The notes below the pieces were generated by a model that worked only from the letters and a program-made list of their open reading frames with translations, was not told where the DNA came from and searched no databases. The position numbers and the translations under genes were made by a program. 64,000 nucleotides of DNA from Quercus robur (lineage: Eukaryota; Streptophyta; Magnoliopsida; Fagales; Fagaceae), in contig NC_065544.1 of assembly GCF_932294415.1 (NCBI RefSeq), positions 29,837,210 to 29,901,209 on the forward strand. The letters are read 5' to 3'. Shown here one piece after another: positions 35,351 to 47,921 of this stretch (position 1 is the first letter of the stretch; each line of letters starts with the position of its first letter).

Positions 35351-35970
35351 TAGGGATGGCAATGGGGTGGGGCGAGGCTAAAGGATGAGATCTTCGTCCC
35401 TACTCTGCATGACGAGGAAAACTTTCTCACCCCATCCCCGCCCCTTGGAGCCCGGCCCCAACCCGTAAAACTGCACTTTTTGTTCATTTGCCCTACAACT
35501 AGTACAATTTTGTTAATGAAACCTATTTCATTAATAAAAATATACTTGAAATTACAACTAAATTTATCCCATCAAATCAAATCAATTTTTAGAAAAAAAA
35601 AATTTTTGAATAATATACCCAAGTGTCTAACAAGACAATCACCAAAAAAAAAAATCTCATAGTATAATACATAACAAAATAAAGGTAGAGAACTATATTG
35701 GGTAGAATAAAATAAGCTAATATTGAGATGTTTGTTTAAATAGTAGGGTTTTAGGGTATGCAAAATTTACAATTATAACCCTTAGCAACGCTGGGCGGGG
35801 TGGAGACGGGGAGGGGTAGGGGGGTGGGTCTAAAAAGTCTAAACTCATTCCCACCCTGCCTATGGTGTGGGGCTAAAATCTTGCCCCATCCCCACCCCAC
35901 CACCTTTGCGGGGCAGGGAAAACCCGCGCGGGGCGAAGCGGGGAGGGGCGGAGCAAAATTGCCATCCCTA
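35351..35970. mobile_element. Non-autonomous hAT element with 8-bp target duplication
   Basis: 620 bp. Ends TAGGGATGGCAAT and (right, plus strand) ATTGCCATCCCTA are perfect inverted repeats. ATTTCAAC is duplicated exactly at 35343-35350 and 35971-35978. GC-rich GGGGCGGGG-type subterminal sequence on both sides surrounds an AT-rich centre. The intact duplication implies modest age. Confidence 0.92.
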
Positions 35971-36730
35971 ATTTCAACTATCACTCCAACCACACACGGT
36001 CTCTCTTTTTATTTTATTTTATTTTTCATTTTTCAGAACAGTACTCTTTCTCTTCTCCATAACCCAACCACTCCTCTCTATCTCTAAAACTCTTAGTCCC
36101 TCATGATCCTCCATAGCTAGAGCTCACCTTGAGCTCCGTCCAAGGCCAAGAGCCCCAAAGCCCTTGCCACCACAAGTGGCAGCAAAGCTCAACAACATCA
36201 CCACAAACAGTGGTTAAAACCGGACTCCTTGAACCATCACAGACCCAATTCGGGTTGGTACGGTCTTATTTTCACTCTCTCATAACAGCAGCGAACACCC
36301 AAGCTTCCATGGTAGTGGCAACAGCAGCTTCGGCGTGGGTTTTGGGTTGATTTGGTTTTTTAATGGGTTTACGGTTGGGATTTTGTTTTGGGTTGATTTT
36401 GTGATGAGTATTTAAATTTGTTTGAGGTGATTTCTTCTTCTTCCTCTTTTTTTTTTTTTTTTTGGATTGAAGATAACAAGGGAATAGAGAGAGTTAGAAA
36501 AGAGAGAATGAGGGTGAGAGAGGAGAGAGAAAAAATTGATTTAATAATAAAATAGAAAGCTACAAAGCTAAAGTAACCATGTAAATATGCATGATTATTG
36601 TAGCATTTTTAGATATGAACAGTGTTATACACCCATTGGCGTGGGTAGTTTTTGAACAAAAAAATGTAAAATTCACCACATTTTTTTTATTTTCCATGGA
36701 TTGGTACGATTGGGTTTAGGGTTGCTCTAA

Positions 36731-37048
36731 CAGTCTCGAATGACTTAAAAAAGAGAAGGGGCCGAATAGTTCTAAGGATATCTACATTATTGATGAAGCA
36801 GAAAGCACTCTAGAAGAGTTCACAATAATTGAGGTAGCTCATGTCATCAGAATAGATATAATAGTGTGGGATAGCTGGAAATGAAATGCACGTGGATGAC
36901 TTCCAACCTTGGATTGATGAGCTACAAGGCTCTTCTTGCCCACGTGTGCATATTTGAGATTTCAATGAATCTAACTAATTGCAAGATTTGTATAAAAGTT
37001 AAGAATAATACCAGCGTTTGGTATAACTGAAAGGTCCTTAATGTTTCT

Positions 37049-37084
<36 letters not shown>

Positions 37085-38377
37085 TCCTTAATGTGCCAAA
37101 AGATGAAGTTTCATACTTTCATTAATAAACTATGGCATTTGGTCAATATTCTCTCTCTCTCTCTATATATATATAGATATATCTTTTTATTTTTATTTTT
37201 TTTATATCTGGATTCGAACTTGTTTGTTGCTCTACACCTAATTAGACCTGTACACTACAGCGCTTGTTGATAGGGAAATACTCTGGGACAACCATGAAAG
37301 AATGCAAGAGACATTGTTACCATATAACATGTAGATTTAATCACACTCTAAGACATGTAAATAATATTAGATGAGATTTTACCATGAATTTGCATATATG
37401 ATTGCATATTTGTATTTTTTTTTAATTATTAAAATTTAGTGCTAATAAAAATAAAAAGGAAAAGAGAATATGTTAATGTTAACAATATTTTCTATTAACC
37501 TCAACAACCCCACCTTGAGAGAGAGAGAGGACCTAAACTATAGAATAAGACATTTTACATTGGTTTTTTGCTTTCACATGACTTTATGATAATAATTGAC
37601 TGAGTGCATGTTCTATCATCATTTAAAAATCAACCCTCTCAAAAAAAAAAAAAAAAATCATTTAAAAATCAAACGCATGCTGTCTAGCAATAAGAATATG
37701 ATTCATTTATTAGTTGTAATTTGATGCCTTTCTTTTTTTTTTCTTCCTCCCTTTCCAAACGAAAAGTAAATGACGAAGAAGAGTCATGTAATCAGCATCA
37801 AAAACACTTTGTCAAAATATGATCAAAACAAAAAAAATAATAATAATACTTTGTCAAATACAAGCACCAAAATCTACAGCATAAATCTATCATAGTGTTG
37901 AAACTTATGACTAGAGATATCCCTTTACACCTACACATTTGAGATTACATCACATTTCTAGCTGGGGATGCAATAATTTTCACTTATTATTAACCATCCA
38001 ACTCATTATCCATTAAAATTAGAATCTTCATCACGCCACAGACACATGGATTGCTTTAATAAGAACATTTCTCCCAACATAAAATTCTCATACTCTTTCC
38101 AATATAGCGCACATGGACTAAAAATCAAAATTGATATTAATATTATTCTTGTTTTTATTAATAAAAATAAAAATTAAAACTATACAAATCACAGGCATAG
38201 TAAAGAACTAGTAAAAATTAATCCCTTTATGCCTAATAATTCCTCACTGTACAATTAATGTTTAATCCGAAAAATCCAGACAAAAAAATTGCTGTTAATT
38301 TTCAGCAATATGAATGAGTCCAATTACCCCCCCCTCCAAAATAATAAAACAAAAAACCGAAAAGACCCGACCCGACC
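36731..38377. other. AT-rich intergenic DNA 3' of the DUF1005 gene
   Basis: Holds a 31-33 base poly-A run ending at about 37082 with AAGGTCCTTAATGT on both sides (37031 and 37081), which looks like a retrotransposition tail with its target duplication or a simple duplication. It also has (CT)n(AT)n at 37150-37175. No gene seen. Confidence 0.4.
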
Positions 38378-39907
38378 CTATTGCTGCCTCAATTCCTTTC
38401 GGAGCTTCTTCGAAAAAGACCCGCAAGCATCCATGCTCAAATCCATGGCTGCCGCCAATGCCACGAAGGCCGCCGCGTCCTCCGTGCATGTCACGTGCTT
38501 TACACCCACCTCCACCGTTGGTTTGCCACTTTTCCCCGCTTTCCTCACCGTAGAAGACATCACAAACCCTCTATACAACTGAAGCAACGCTGCCGACCCG
38601 AGTTCGAACCCGGATCCGGATCCGGATCTCGAAGCAGGTCTGGACCCATTCCATGACCCAGATCCGAAATCCCAACTTCCTCTTGGGGTGTCCATTGCAG
38701 TGACACTAGAGGTTTTGTCAACACAGAATTTCCCGCCACTCTTGGAGCTGAGAGTCCCCACGGCGATCTCGGAGGTGGTGTCGGGACCCGAGAAGAGGTG
38801 GAAGCGGTAACCAATGGCGTCGGGGCCCCGGCGCTCCCGCCACGCCTCGAGGCGGCCCCACGGGTCACACGCCACATCCCCATGGCGAAAAATGAGCCAC
38901 ACCCCTGGGCTCGATTGGCTGACCCGCCCCGGCGACCCGGGGGACGGCACAAACCGTGTGACCATTGAGGCCATCGCCACCACTGAACCCGACAAGTCGT
39001 GCACGCTTATTTGCCATCCCTTTCTTTGTTTACAACTGGTTGAATTGCTTTGTTCACTGCATAGGAATAAACATATTTAAGATTAGTATAACGTTGCGAA
39101 AGGTTTTGAATTAACATTTTACTTGGTTTCCAATGAAATTTCGTTTTCCCTTATTTTCTCAACAACCAAACAGAAACAAAAGAGATGGATTAATTCGATT
39201 CAAGTCTTGGGGTTTAAGAAAAAATTTCTTTAATATTTCCACTTATTTTCTGGACAACAAAACAAAAACAAAAGAGGACAAAAAAGAACCAACCTTGGTA
39301 ACGAAATTTGATCGGCCATGTTTCTGAAACTGAACTTGCAAGAGAACACAGGTTGTCTAACACTCCCATGGACTTGATAGACTTGAGGACTACACTCTGG
39401 TTCTCCACCGAACTCAAAAACAAATCTTGGGTCTGGCTCAGCCTTAACGCTCAAGTACAATTGCGCAGACGAGCCCTTCTTGTTATTGTTTCCAATGCCA
39501 ACCCAACCTTGGAGAATGTTACTAGCCCTTGTCTCCACAGCACGCAGATCGATCTCTACAGGGACTGTCCCCAATAGCTTCCCACTGTTCAAACCACAAG
39601 TTGTGCCTCTCCTCCCTGTGTAGATTTCAATCAACAAGATTGGATTTTTCTGCTTCTTGAGGAATTTGTCGATGTGGGTTTTGTCCAAAGTGAAGCAAGC
39701 CGCTAAGGAATTGTCATGGGAGTGGATTTGGTTTTCTTGAGTGATTAGAGGGACTGTGGTGAATTGGGTGGGAAAGTTCTTGAGACTAATCTTGCAGAAA
39801 CATGGAGAGGTAGAGGGGTGGACACCAGAGAAGGAGGGTTTGGAAGCTATGGGAAATTTCACTCCAAGATTTCCTACAAGGATTCGTACAAACTGATTCG
39901 GATTCAT
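38378..39907 (-). CDS. DUF1005 family protein, two exons
   Basis: Exon 1 is 39294-39907 (ATG at 39907, MNPNQFVRILVGNLG) and exon 2 is 38378-39056. The 237-bp intron 39057-39293 has donor AAG|GTTGG and acceptor TATGCAG, and the split codon restores the frame as ...SLP-S-EQSNSTS. The product is 430 residues, near the usual length for the family. Recognisable family segments are SLKNFPTQFTTVPL, LLIEIYTGRRG, VYQVHGSVRQPVFSCKFSF in exon 1, then KGWQISVHDLSGSVVAMASM, LEAWRERRGPDAIGYRF and a Gly/Ser-rich GSGSGFELG. DUF1005 is plant-specific with no established activity. No signal peptide or membrane helix is seen. Exon 2 is much richer in GC than its surroundings, giving long chance frames on both strands. 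Flanking genes offer no functional clue. Confidence 0.92.
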
Positions 39908-40045
39908 TAGGAGTTGTAAAAGTTTTCTTGGACTGGTTTTTCGTTTAGATGTGTTTATGCTTTTGAGAGAGAGAGAGAGAGAGAGAGATGTATATAAAAG
40001 AGGGAAAGGAGGGAGCGAAGAAAGAGGAGATAGGTGCAACTGTAA
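39908..40045 (-). promoter_or_regulatory. DUF1005 leader with CT repeat and TATA-like box
   Basis: On the minus strand a TTTTATATAC motif (about 39990-39998) precedes a long (CT)n run (39965-39990), about 60-80 bases before the ATG. Pyrimidine-rich leaders of this kind are common in plants. The transcription start itself is inferred. Confidence 0.5.
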
Positions 40046-40799
40046 CTGTAAGTACTAAGAACAGCTGTCTTTTTTTTCTTTTCTTTTTTTTTTTTTTCTT
40101 TTTTTGAGAAAAGTTTAGGTACAGCCGTACAGGTACAGCTGGGTATTTGAGGTATTTGAGGAAACTCAAATCCAATTCGATTTTTCTTTCTTTTTTCAAA
40201 TAAAAATATAAAAAATTATCCCTTTGGTAGATTAAGAAAATTTTACTTGTGCAAAATATATATATATTTATAAAAATAAAAAAAAATTGATGACACAAAC
40301 TTAGAAGGAAATGGGTATTCACGTTACTAAAATTGATTAACTTAAAGAGTAAATGATGTGTTGGGTATTTTCTGTCAAAATAGATGAAGTGGAAGTGGTC
40401 AATTTTCCTACTGAGGAAAATAATTTAATTTAACATAAATGACATAATGTATGCATTAATTTAAAAAAAAGAATATACTTTCATAAAAAAGAAAGAGAAT
40501 ATGCTAAGGTGGGCTTCTATTTTTTCGCGTGGAATAATGGATGGTTGAATAATTTTTGGTATTTGTTTGCTTGGGGCCTGATTGGTTAAATTCTACCTAC
40601 GCAAAGAAGTCCATTCTTTTTTTCTTTTTCTTTTTCTTCCTTCTTTTTTTTTTTTTTTTTTTTTTTTTTTTGGGGGTGAATGTAAGTAAGCCATTCATTT
40701 GTTAACGTTGAGTTACCGTTAATAAAGTGCTAACACAATTATGAAAAGTTAGTTTGCTTCAAGAAATAACCTATGAAATGACTAGTGCTTGAAGAATTA

Positions 40800-40838
<39 letters not shown>

Positions 40839-40851
40839 GCTTGAAGAATTA

Positions 40852-40918
<67 letters not shown>

Positions 40919-41004
40919 GTGTTAATTGCACCTATGCTCTAATCAAAGTTAAGGGATTTCAAGTGTTTTGTCTAGTTGCTAATTACATTGAGCTAAATAT
41001 GTAA

Positions 41005-41038
<34 letters not shown>

Positions 41039-41066
41039 ATCATTTATACACAATACTCAAAATTTA
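40046..41066. other. Intergenic DNA with CT/AT microsatellites
   Basis: AAGTGCTTGAAGAATTAACC occurs twice, near 40785 and 40836, each followed by a long (CT)n tract, then (TA)n at 40908-40919 and 41011-41037. A T-rich tract lies at 40645-40672. No gene seen. Confidence 0.5.
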
Positions 41067-41219
41067 ACCACCATGCACCCTTAACGTGATGGTTACTCTA
41101 TAAGTATAAGCACTTGTTGGGTGTGGGAGGGCAATGGTCAGAGTTTAAGTCTCCAGAAGGGAGATTCACACATATATACACTTAGATTAGGTTATAGTAG
41201 AATTTCTATCTTGTATCAA
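41067..41219 (+). mobile_element. tRNA-derived SINE, second family
   Basis: Plus-strand relative of 34356-34514: A-box-like GTGATGGTTACTC, B-box-like CAGAGTTTAAGTCTCC, and the shared end ATTTCTATCTTGTATC. CAAAATTTA flanks it at 41058-41066 and 41220-41228. Confidence 0.75.
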
Positions 41220-41524
41220 CAAAATTTAAAAATAATATTTTCTTAATTTTTTTTAAATAATAAAGAAGAAGAGGAAGAAAGAAAGAGACATTGGAATGAA
41301 AATTGACAAAGAGGCACTGCCGTCACATTTCCAATTTTTTAATGAATCTAGTTGCTCTAAATTTTTATTAAAAATTTGTAATTAAAGGCTCCAGCCTCTA
41401 AGAAATTTGAAACAATAAATTTGTGAACCATTTTTTTTTTCAAGTTGGATTTATTACAAAGTTTAGGGAAAATGCTAAACATATATAAATATAATAGAAT
41501 TTCAATTTATGGTGTCTATTCCAT

Positions 41525-41700
41525 GATTTTTTATAGATATAATAGAATTTTAATATATGTTGTCCATTTCATGTTAATTTTTTTTTATCATCAGACTAAA
41601 AAATTAATCAATTTCTAGTGTAGACAAAGTTTAAATCTCAAATATCTTATTTGACGATGAAAACCTTATCAGTTGAACTTTCTTTAGTGTAAATTAATGT
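41525..41700 (-). mobile_element. Decayed Au-like SINE
   Basis: On the minus strand it retains AAAGTTCAACTGATAAGG, a B-box relic GATTTAAACTTTG, and CTGATGATAAAAAAA-type body. No intact duplication; substitutions are numerous. Confidence 0.6.
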
Positions 41701-42141
41701 TGATAGCAAAATTACAAACAAAATGACTCATGCAACCGCGCAATTCGGAAACATGTGTACATTAATGTGATGTAATCTAATCCTATTAAAAAAATATATA
41801 TCTTAAGAGATCATTGTACTTTTTTGTCATTTTATTTAAGTTTATTTTACAATTTTTTTTTAAAGATATAGGTACATTTAAAATAAATAATAATTGACAG
41901 AACACTAATCCACCGTGGTGTCAATCAACGTGATGCAGCCTATTAGTACCTGTTTGCCATTGTTTTAGTTTTTTGTTTTTTTTTTTTTTTTTGTTTTAAT
42001 TTTATAGTTTTACCCGTTTAAAAAAGAAATTTGGAACTTCAAAATCAAAAAACTATGGTCCCCAAATCAATTGGTAATTAATCATTTGGCCCACCCATCA
42101 CCATTTGTCATGACACACTAATTAGCATGTTAACTCTAGAT

Positions 42142-42290
42142 ATGGGCATGTTTGGTGAGTGAGTTCAAACTCACATTTTCACATTTTAAACAACATTACA
42201 CACTTTTTTACACACTTTTTCACCCATATATATTTCAAAAAACTCCAAACAACAATTTTCAAATTACTTTACTAAACACCCCCATTCAAT
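42142..42290. mobile_element. Short hAT-like MITE
   Basis: Ends GGGCATGTTTGGT and (reverse complement of the right end) GGGGGTGTTTAGT form inverted repeats around about 150 bp containing several CACACTTTTT-like motifs. No coding capacity. Confidence 0.55.
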
Positions 42291-42429
42291 AATGTTATGG
42301 GCATAAATAAATTTAATAATTAAATGAGGAATACAACTATGTTTTTTTTTACCACTCAAATAGATTACTTTAATAATTATAAAATTTTATTGTAAAAAGA
42401 AAATTAGACGTTTGTATGATAGACAGGAA

Positions 42430-42941
42430 TTAGATCCAATATAATTACTATGTTTAAGAATTAATGTAGCGTGGAGAGAAAGTGAGAACGAAAGTGTAGA
42501 GTATAGGTTTCCGTAGTAGTATAAAAAATTGCATGAGCATGCGTGGAGTAAGCTGGAAGTCAGTGCACACGTACACTTTTAAGTTATTGCCAGCAATATC
42601 GCATGATATGATATATGCGATTAGGTGTCACTTTCTGTTTCTGCACGTACGGATTCTGGATTGGCTGCAAAGAGATCTACTGGTGCCCGACAGGCTACAA
42701 CCCATTAAACAGCTGTCCCATTTGCCAACATTTTCGCAACTGGAAGGTGTGGGGTCGGCTTGGACTATATTTTGACTTTATTTAATTAAGACTCAATCTA
42801 CAAAAAGAAACGTGGGTCCTACTGGTGACTACTGTCAACTCCTCACTCAAACCTCCAACCCAACTGATTTGGTTACGTTGGACAAGTCTGCCACCTCATT
42901 CCTGTAATCCTTCCAGATTGGATCCTCCTTCCTTAAGATTG

Positions 42942-42950
<9 letters not shown>
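42430..42950. other. Less AT-rich island of unknown nature
   Basis: Higher-complexity sequence with near-palindromic GCATGAGCATGC at 42532-42543, TGCACACGTACACTT at 42563 and CTGCACGTACGGATTC at 42641. Frames are short (80 codons at most) and unsupported. It ends in an (ATT)n run at 42942-42970. It may be a decayed gene or a regulatory segment. Confidence 0.3.
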
Positions 42951-42973
<23 letters not shown>

Positions 42974-43189
42974 GAATCCAATAAAGAGAACTAAAGCTGA
43001 TAACTATATATGTATAGAGGATTTTAGTAATGTGTACTGTAAGGTCACACAATTTACTATTTTTTGAAAAAAAATTTATCGGGAATTATATGGCACTAAA
43101 GTGAAGGTGTGTATATCCTTATTTCTAAAATTAACTACCCTCCTTTCAAAAGGTGTGTATATCCTTGTTTTAGGAAATAACCATACAGC

Positions 43190-43500
43190 AGTGGAGCTAA
43201 AGCTATTTTTTAGCTTCATTGCTACAGTGCACATCTATCTATGGATGTGCACTATAGCTTAGAGCCAAAAAAAAAAAAAAAAAAAAAAAATAGTCCCTGC
43301 CCGATTGTGTGTGTGGCTATGATGGTTGTGTGTAGTAAATATATTATTTATTGTAGTAGATATCTTATTTTATTGTAATTTTTATATTATTTTATTATAT
43401 TGAAAGCTAAAATAGATTCATTGTTGCAGCATGTGTAGGTAAAATAGATAAAATAACTTTTTGTGGTGCCAAATAACTAAATCTTTAGCTCTAATGCTGT
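43190..43500. mobile_element. MITE with GAGCTAAAG-type inverted ends
   Basis: Left GTGGAGCTAAAGCTATTT and the reverse complement of the right end, GCATTAGAGCTAAAGATTT, are imperfect inverted repeats. An inner hairpin (GTGCACATC / GATGTGCAC) lies at about 43227-43252, followed by a poly-A run. Confidence 0.5.
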
Positions 43501-43780
43501 GGATGTTTTTACTAGTTAACTTAAAATACACTTCCATCCCCTGAGAAAAAATCTACATGACAGAATCTTAAGATGTAAATCTAAATAATAACATTTAAGT
43601 ATTGTACCTAAATCTTGCCTAATATATATATATATATATATATATTAAAAATAAATTATGTGTAAGATTATAGATTAATTTGGAAAGGTTGAGAAACTGT
43701 TATGAATTTTCTTAATGATCTTAGAAGAATTCATTACAATTTCGATTACACTTGTGAGCTTTATCATCCTCCTTATTACT

Positions 43781-43820
<40 letters not shown>

Positions 43821-46800
43821 AAAGGTAAACTATTTCTAAAATTTTAAATGTAAAATTAATGGTGTGTATTAATTAATTAACTAATCCAACTAATTTGATC
43901 CATTATTCCAATCTAACACCTCATGTTAGTGTTCTATGGATTAATAGATAGAGATGAGTTATAATTTTATTTTTTGTTTAAATTCGGGTGGATAGAATCG
44001 GAAAAATGTAAAATTAAGTGAATCCAATCCATTATTATAATAATTTAAAATAATCTATATACATATAGTTATTTTAATTTTTCTTTTTTGGTGAAGTTAT
44101 CTTATCGTGTCTGATTGTATAAACTATAAATTAAAATTATATATTCAATAATGGGGTTGAAAATTTTATGAAAGCCTATTTATTTATTAGGCTTGATAAA
44201 ATGGCCCTAACCCCACAACCCAGCTCAATTCCTATGGGTTAGGTTGGGCAGGTTTTTAAAGTTGCCTCGAATTGGGTTGGATAGGGATTTATCATATCGT
44301 GGAGATTGGGTTGGATTAGGTTAGGTATCTGGATTGAAAAATACCCCACGTCCAACTCATCTATGACTCATGCCTACGAATGTGCAAATTTCCATACGGA
44401 AGTGTTTTTTTTTTTTTTTTTTTTTGGTTGACAAACTGTGGAAGTTTATGTATTAGTGCCTAATTTTGTAACTTTCTATTTCTTGTGTTTAAATTACAAT
44501 CAAGTATTCCAAAACCCAACATTAGGATAAATTTTCTTTTATCCAAAACGAAGATAATTATATTAATAGAAAGGAAAAGTTAATAAATTTTCTAAGGGCA
44601 TTGGTTAGGAAATATTTTTAGAAATTTTTTATGGAAAAAAAAAATTGATAACTTTTTATATTTCTCATAAAAGTTATATTAAAATTAACTTTCCTATAAA
44701 GGTTTAATAACAAATGTTCTAAGAGAATTTGTTAACGGAACCCATAATATAATAAATGCTACATAGCGCATTTTATTCTATATGTGAAGTATTTAGTTGT
44801 TGGGTGTTTCATAATTAGAAGCCACAATGCATAAAACATGTATCATTCTTGCTAGGCGATTGGCTTTGTGATACACATATGCATAACTTCAGCCTGCCAA
44901 TCACTGGAGAGTAACATCCTAGATAAAGACATTAGACATGTATACTTTCATCATTCTAATGAAAAATGTCCTAACGGGTGTGGGAAAGTGTGGCAGCAGG
45001 GAAGCCATATACAACTTGCTGTGTAATGGCCTGCAATGGCTTAGATCGTCCCTACTAGAGAAAGACCCTAATGTGAGGGACAATATTGTGATTTTTTTTT
45101 TTTTTACTTAAAAAATTATGTAACTTATATTTTTCAGACAATATTGTGATTTTTTTTATTTAAAAAATTATGTAACTTATATTTTTCCTCCCCTATTAAG
45201 AAGACTAAAAAAAAAAATTATTTGATACTAGAGTTACTACAAAATTTTACAACATAGGTTTTACAAATTAATGTGTCACTAATTGCAAGAAGTAAATTAA
45301 ATACTCATTTATTATCCTATATTGAAGTGTCACTGATCACATTAAGCTTTTCGTAGTAAAATTTGTATTAATTTTAGCATTTCTCAAAAAAATTGCTAAC
45401 GTCAACCTTTTTATTTACCAATAACCACTTACTACATCAATAATTTGTAAAATAGTTTGTAACTCTATCATTTTTCAAATAGAAATCTAACCCGATCACT
45501 ATTAGACGAATTAATTACATTAAAAGGTTAGAAATTAAATTTGTAATAAAAAAATTATAATATAAAACATTAACCAAATATTATTTGAGTGATATCTAAA
45601 TATAAAAAGAGTCAATAGGCTCATGAACAGTAAGTTTGGTTTAGTGAGCTATCCTTTTTCCTCCTTTTTTTTTTCCTTTTTTTTCTTTCAAATTCACCAG
45701 ATTGGTTTTAGCTTCTTGTTTTTGTTGTTGTTTTTTTTTTTTTTTTTTTTTTTTAATTTTTAAAAGAATCTTTACATGTTTACTTTGTACTTGTAATATA
45801 AGCTTATATTGTATACACACAAAAAGTGGTAAATATAATATACATTTGCAACAAAAAAAAATGATAAATATTGTACAAATTTTGCAAATGTGTACAACAT
45901 TTGCAAATTTTTATGTGTTTATAATATAAATTTACATTGTAAGTATAATGTATATTTCTATATATAGAAAGAGTGAATAGGAAAAGTTACAGTAATTTCG
46001 CTACAATAGTTTTGGTATGTTCAATTTTCACTGTTTCGTTGGCCACTTTTTTTTTTTTTTTTTTTTTTTTAATGTGAAATAGTGCGAATTAGAAAAACCA
46101 AAAATAATGTATCATGTCCGCTGCAGCTTTATGCATTCACCAAAAATATTATTTTTTTTCACATTATTTCACATTATGAAAATGTCCAATGAAACTATTT
46201 TTTTGTCCATCAATAACAACCTGTAACAACTTACTACTTATGATTTGTTGCGAAAATATTGTGGACATATAATTTATTTATTTATTTTTGTGAAATTTTT
46301 AAGACATCTTATTGTTGTCACAATATTTTCAAAACAGCTATCAATTATTTATAGGTCAAAATAAAATGAAACAAAATTATAAAGGTATTATGTAAATGTT
46401 GTGTCATTCTATTGTGTTTTTATAAATTTTTTGTTGGTTTAGTCAGTTTTTTGAACCCAAATTCACTGTTTCACATACAATTTTCTTGGGTTGACTTTTT
46501 GTATTTTTTTTTTCTTTGCACACCATTTTAAGTAAAAACACATAGTTTTACACAAAACAACAATAACAAAAACTTAGGAAAAAAAACACTTTTCATCCTT
46601 TATTTTTGGGGTAGTTTTTAATTCCTCCTTAAACTTTAAAATCAAGCAATTTTTACCTTAATATTTTGGAAAATAGCAAATATTTCATATTTTTATTCTC
46701 ATAGTTAAACCCTAATAAAAGCTTATGATTCTTAAAATATTTTATTTTGTAATGTCTAAATTACTCCCACTAAATTTTAACATCCCAAAAATTTTCTTCA

Positions 46801-47460
46801 TATATTTTGAGTTTTAGATGGTAGTAATTCTTGGAAAGTTGGAATGATGATACAATGTGTTTTATTTGTTATCCAAAAAACATTGATTTTCTAGGTTTTA
46901 TTTTTATTTTTTATAGCAAAACTAAGTTGTTTATTGTTGAAAGGTGATGATATTCGTTATTATTCTTAGAAATTTTTAGTGGGTGGATATATTGCCTTTA
47001 GCAAATAGGAACTAAAAGACTATTATAGTAAAATTGATATTTATATGTTAAATAGCTACCCTAATTTTGTGGTTGATCAAAATTCTTATATGAATGGGAT
47101 TAACTTTTTATGACATAATTATCAAAATTCTTAAAATTTGTATCTCATTTGATTAATGTAAATCTCTACGTACTTTAAAAATCAAATGATTTATATTTTG
47201 TTTTGTGATACAAATAAAATCTAAAATTGAATGAGATTAACATTTTATGATATAATTATCAAAATTCTTAAAATTAGTGTCTTTTTTATTAATATAAATC
47301 TCTACATATTTAAAAATCAAATGATTTATATATTTATTTTGTGATACAAATAAAATCAAAATTTGATTTTAATTACGACTCTCTTTTCATGGCAAGCACA
47401 TGACTTATATGTGCTGCCCTAACTAGTCTAAATATAAAAAGACCAATTTAAAATTATCAA
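43501..47460. other. AT-rich intergenic DNA
   Basis: No gene seen. It contains (AT)n at 43622-43645 and 43790-43810, and poly-T runs at 44405-44425, 45728-45753 and 46048-46069. A repeated motif TCAAAATTCTTAAAATT at 47125 and 47258 sits in a local direct duplication (about 47090-47200 and 47220-47350). At 44205-44350 TTGGGTTGGATAGG-type sequence resembles an hAT fragment. Confidence 0.35.
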
Positions 47461-47830
47461 CCCCAAAGTATTAAGCTGGCCCAGAGCCGTGTGGAACAAC
47501 TCAAGTGGAAATGGCTAAAGCCCAAAACCGAGAGACCTCTCATTTGCTGTTGATCCTACTATCCGAGGTACAAGAATTACATGAAAACCACTAGACTTTA
47601 TGTACGAAGTAGTTCACATAGCACCCCTAGAATTCCAGGTTATGATCATCATGATAAGTGGAACTTGATCAGGAAAGTTAACAGAGCTGTGCGTAAGTAG
47701 TGCATTGGTGAGGAATTCAATTTGATGTATTGAATGACCCTCTCTTGAGAGTGTGTGGGAGAGGGAGGAGAAGTAGACCCTATTGCCTTTGCCACAAATT
47801 GTCTCTATAAAAATGAAGGCAAGGTTGCAA
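47461..47830. other. Higher-complexity island with a 28-codon frame
   Basis: This segment stands out from AT-rich neighbours. An ATG at 47511 opens a 28-codon frame, MAKAQNRETSHLLLILLLSE..., whose HLLLILLLS run is hydrophobic. After its stop another frame continues to about 47700. No family is recognised and nothing shows that it is expressed. Confidence 0.25.
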
Positions 47831-47875
47831 GAGGAAAAAGTGGGATGATCTTCGTCTAATATAGTAATATTAATA

Positions 47876-47921
<46 letters not shown>

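Larger units (their letters stand above)
34684..36730. mobile_element. Older inverted-repeat element hosting two hAT insertions
   Basis: The left edge AAGAGTATCCACATTGG and the reverse complement of the right edge, TTAGAGCAACCCTAAACCC, give weak terminal inverted repeats. Similar AAAATTTT/ACATTTTACA-type sequence lies just inside both. With the two hAT insertions removed, about 0.9 kb remain. Class uncertain; only the nesting order is clear. Confidence 0.35.

Noticed and set aside
35800-36350. Open frames of 70-95 codons in a GC-rich stretch
   Set aside because: They fall within the hAT element's GC-rich end and the surrounding old repeat.
38381-39080. Several plus-strand and alternate-frame open frames
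   Set aside because: They are shadows of the GC-rich second exon of the DUF1005 gene; composition alone keeps those frames open.
44205-44370. Possible complete hAT element with GGGTTGGAT motifs
   Set aside because: No opposite end or target duplication could be found, so only a fragment is mentioned in the intergenic entry.
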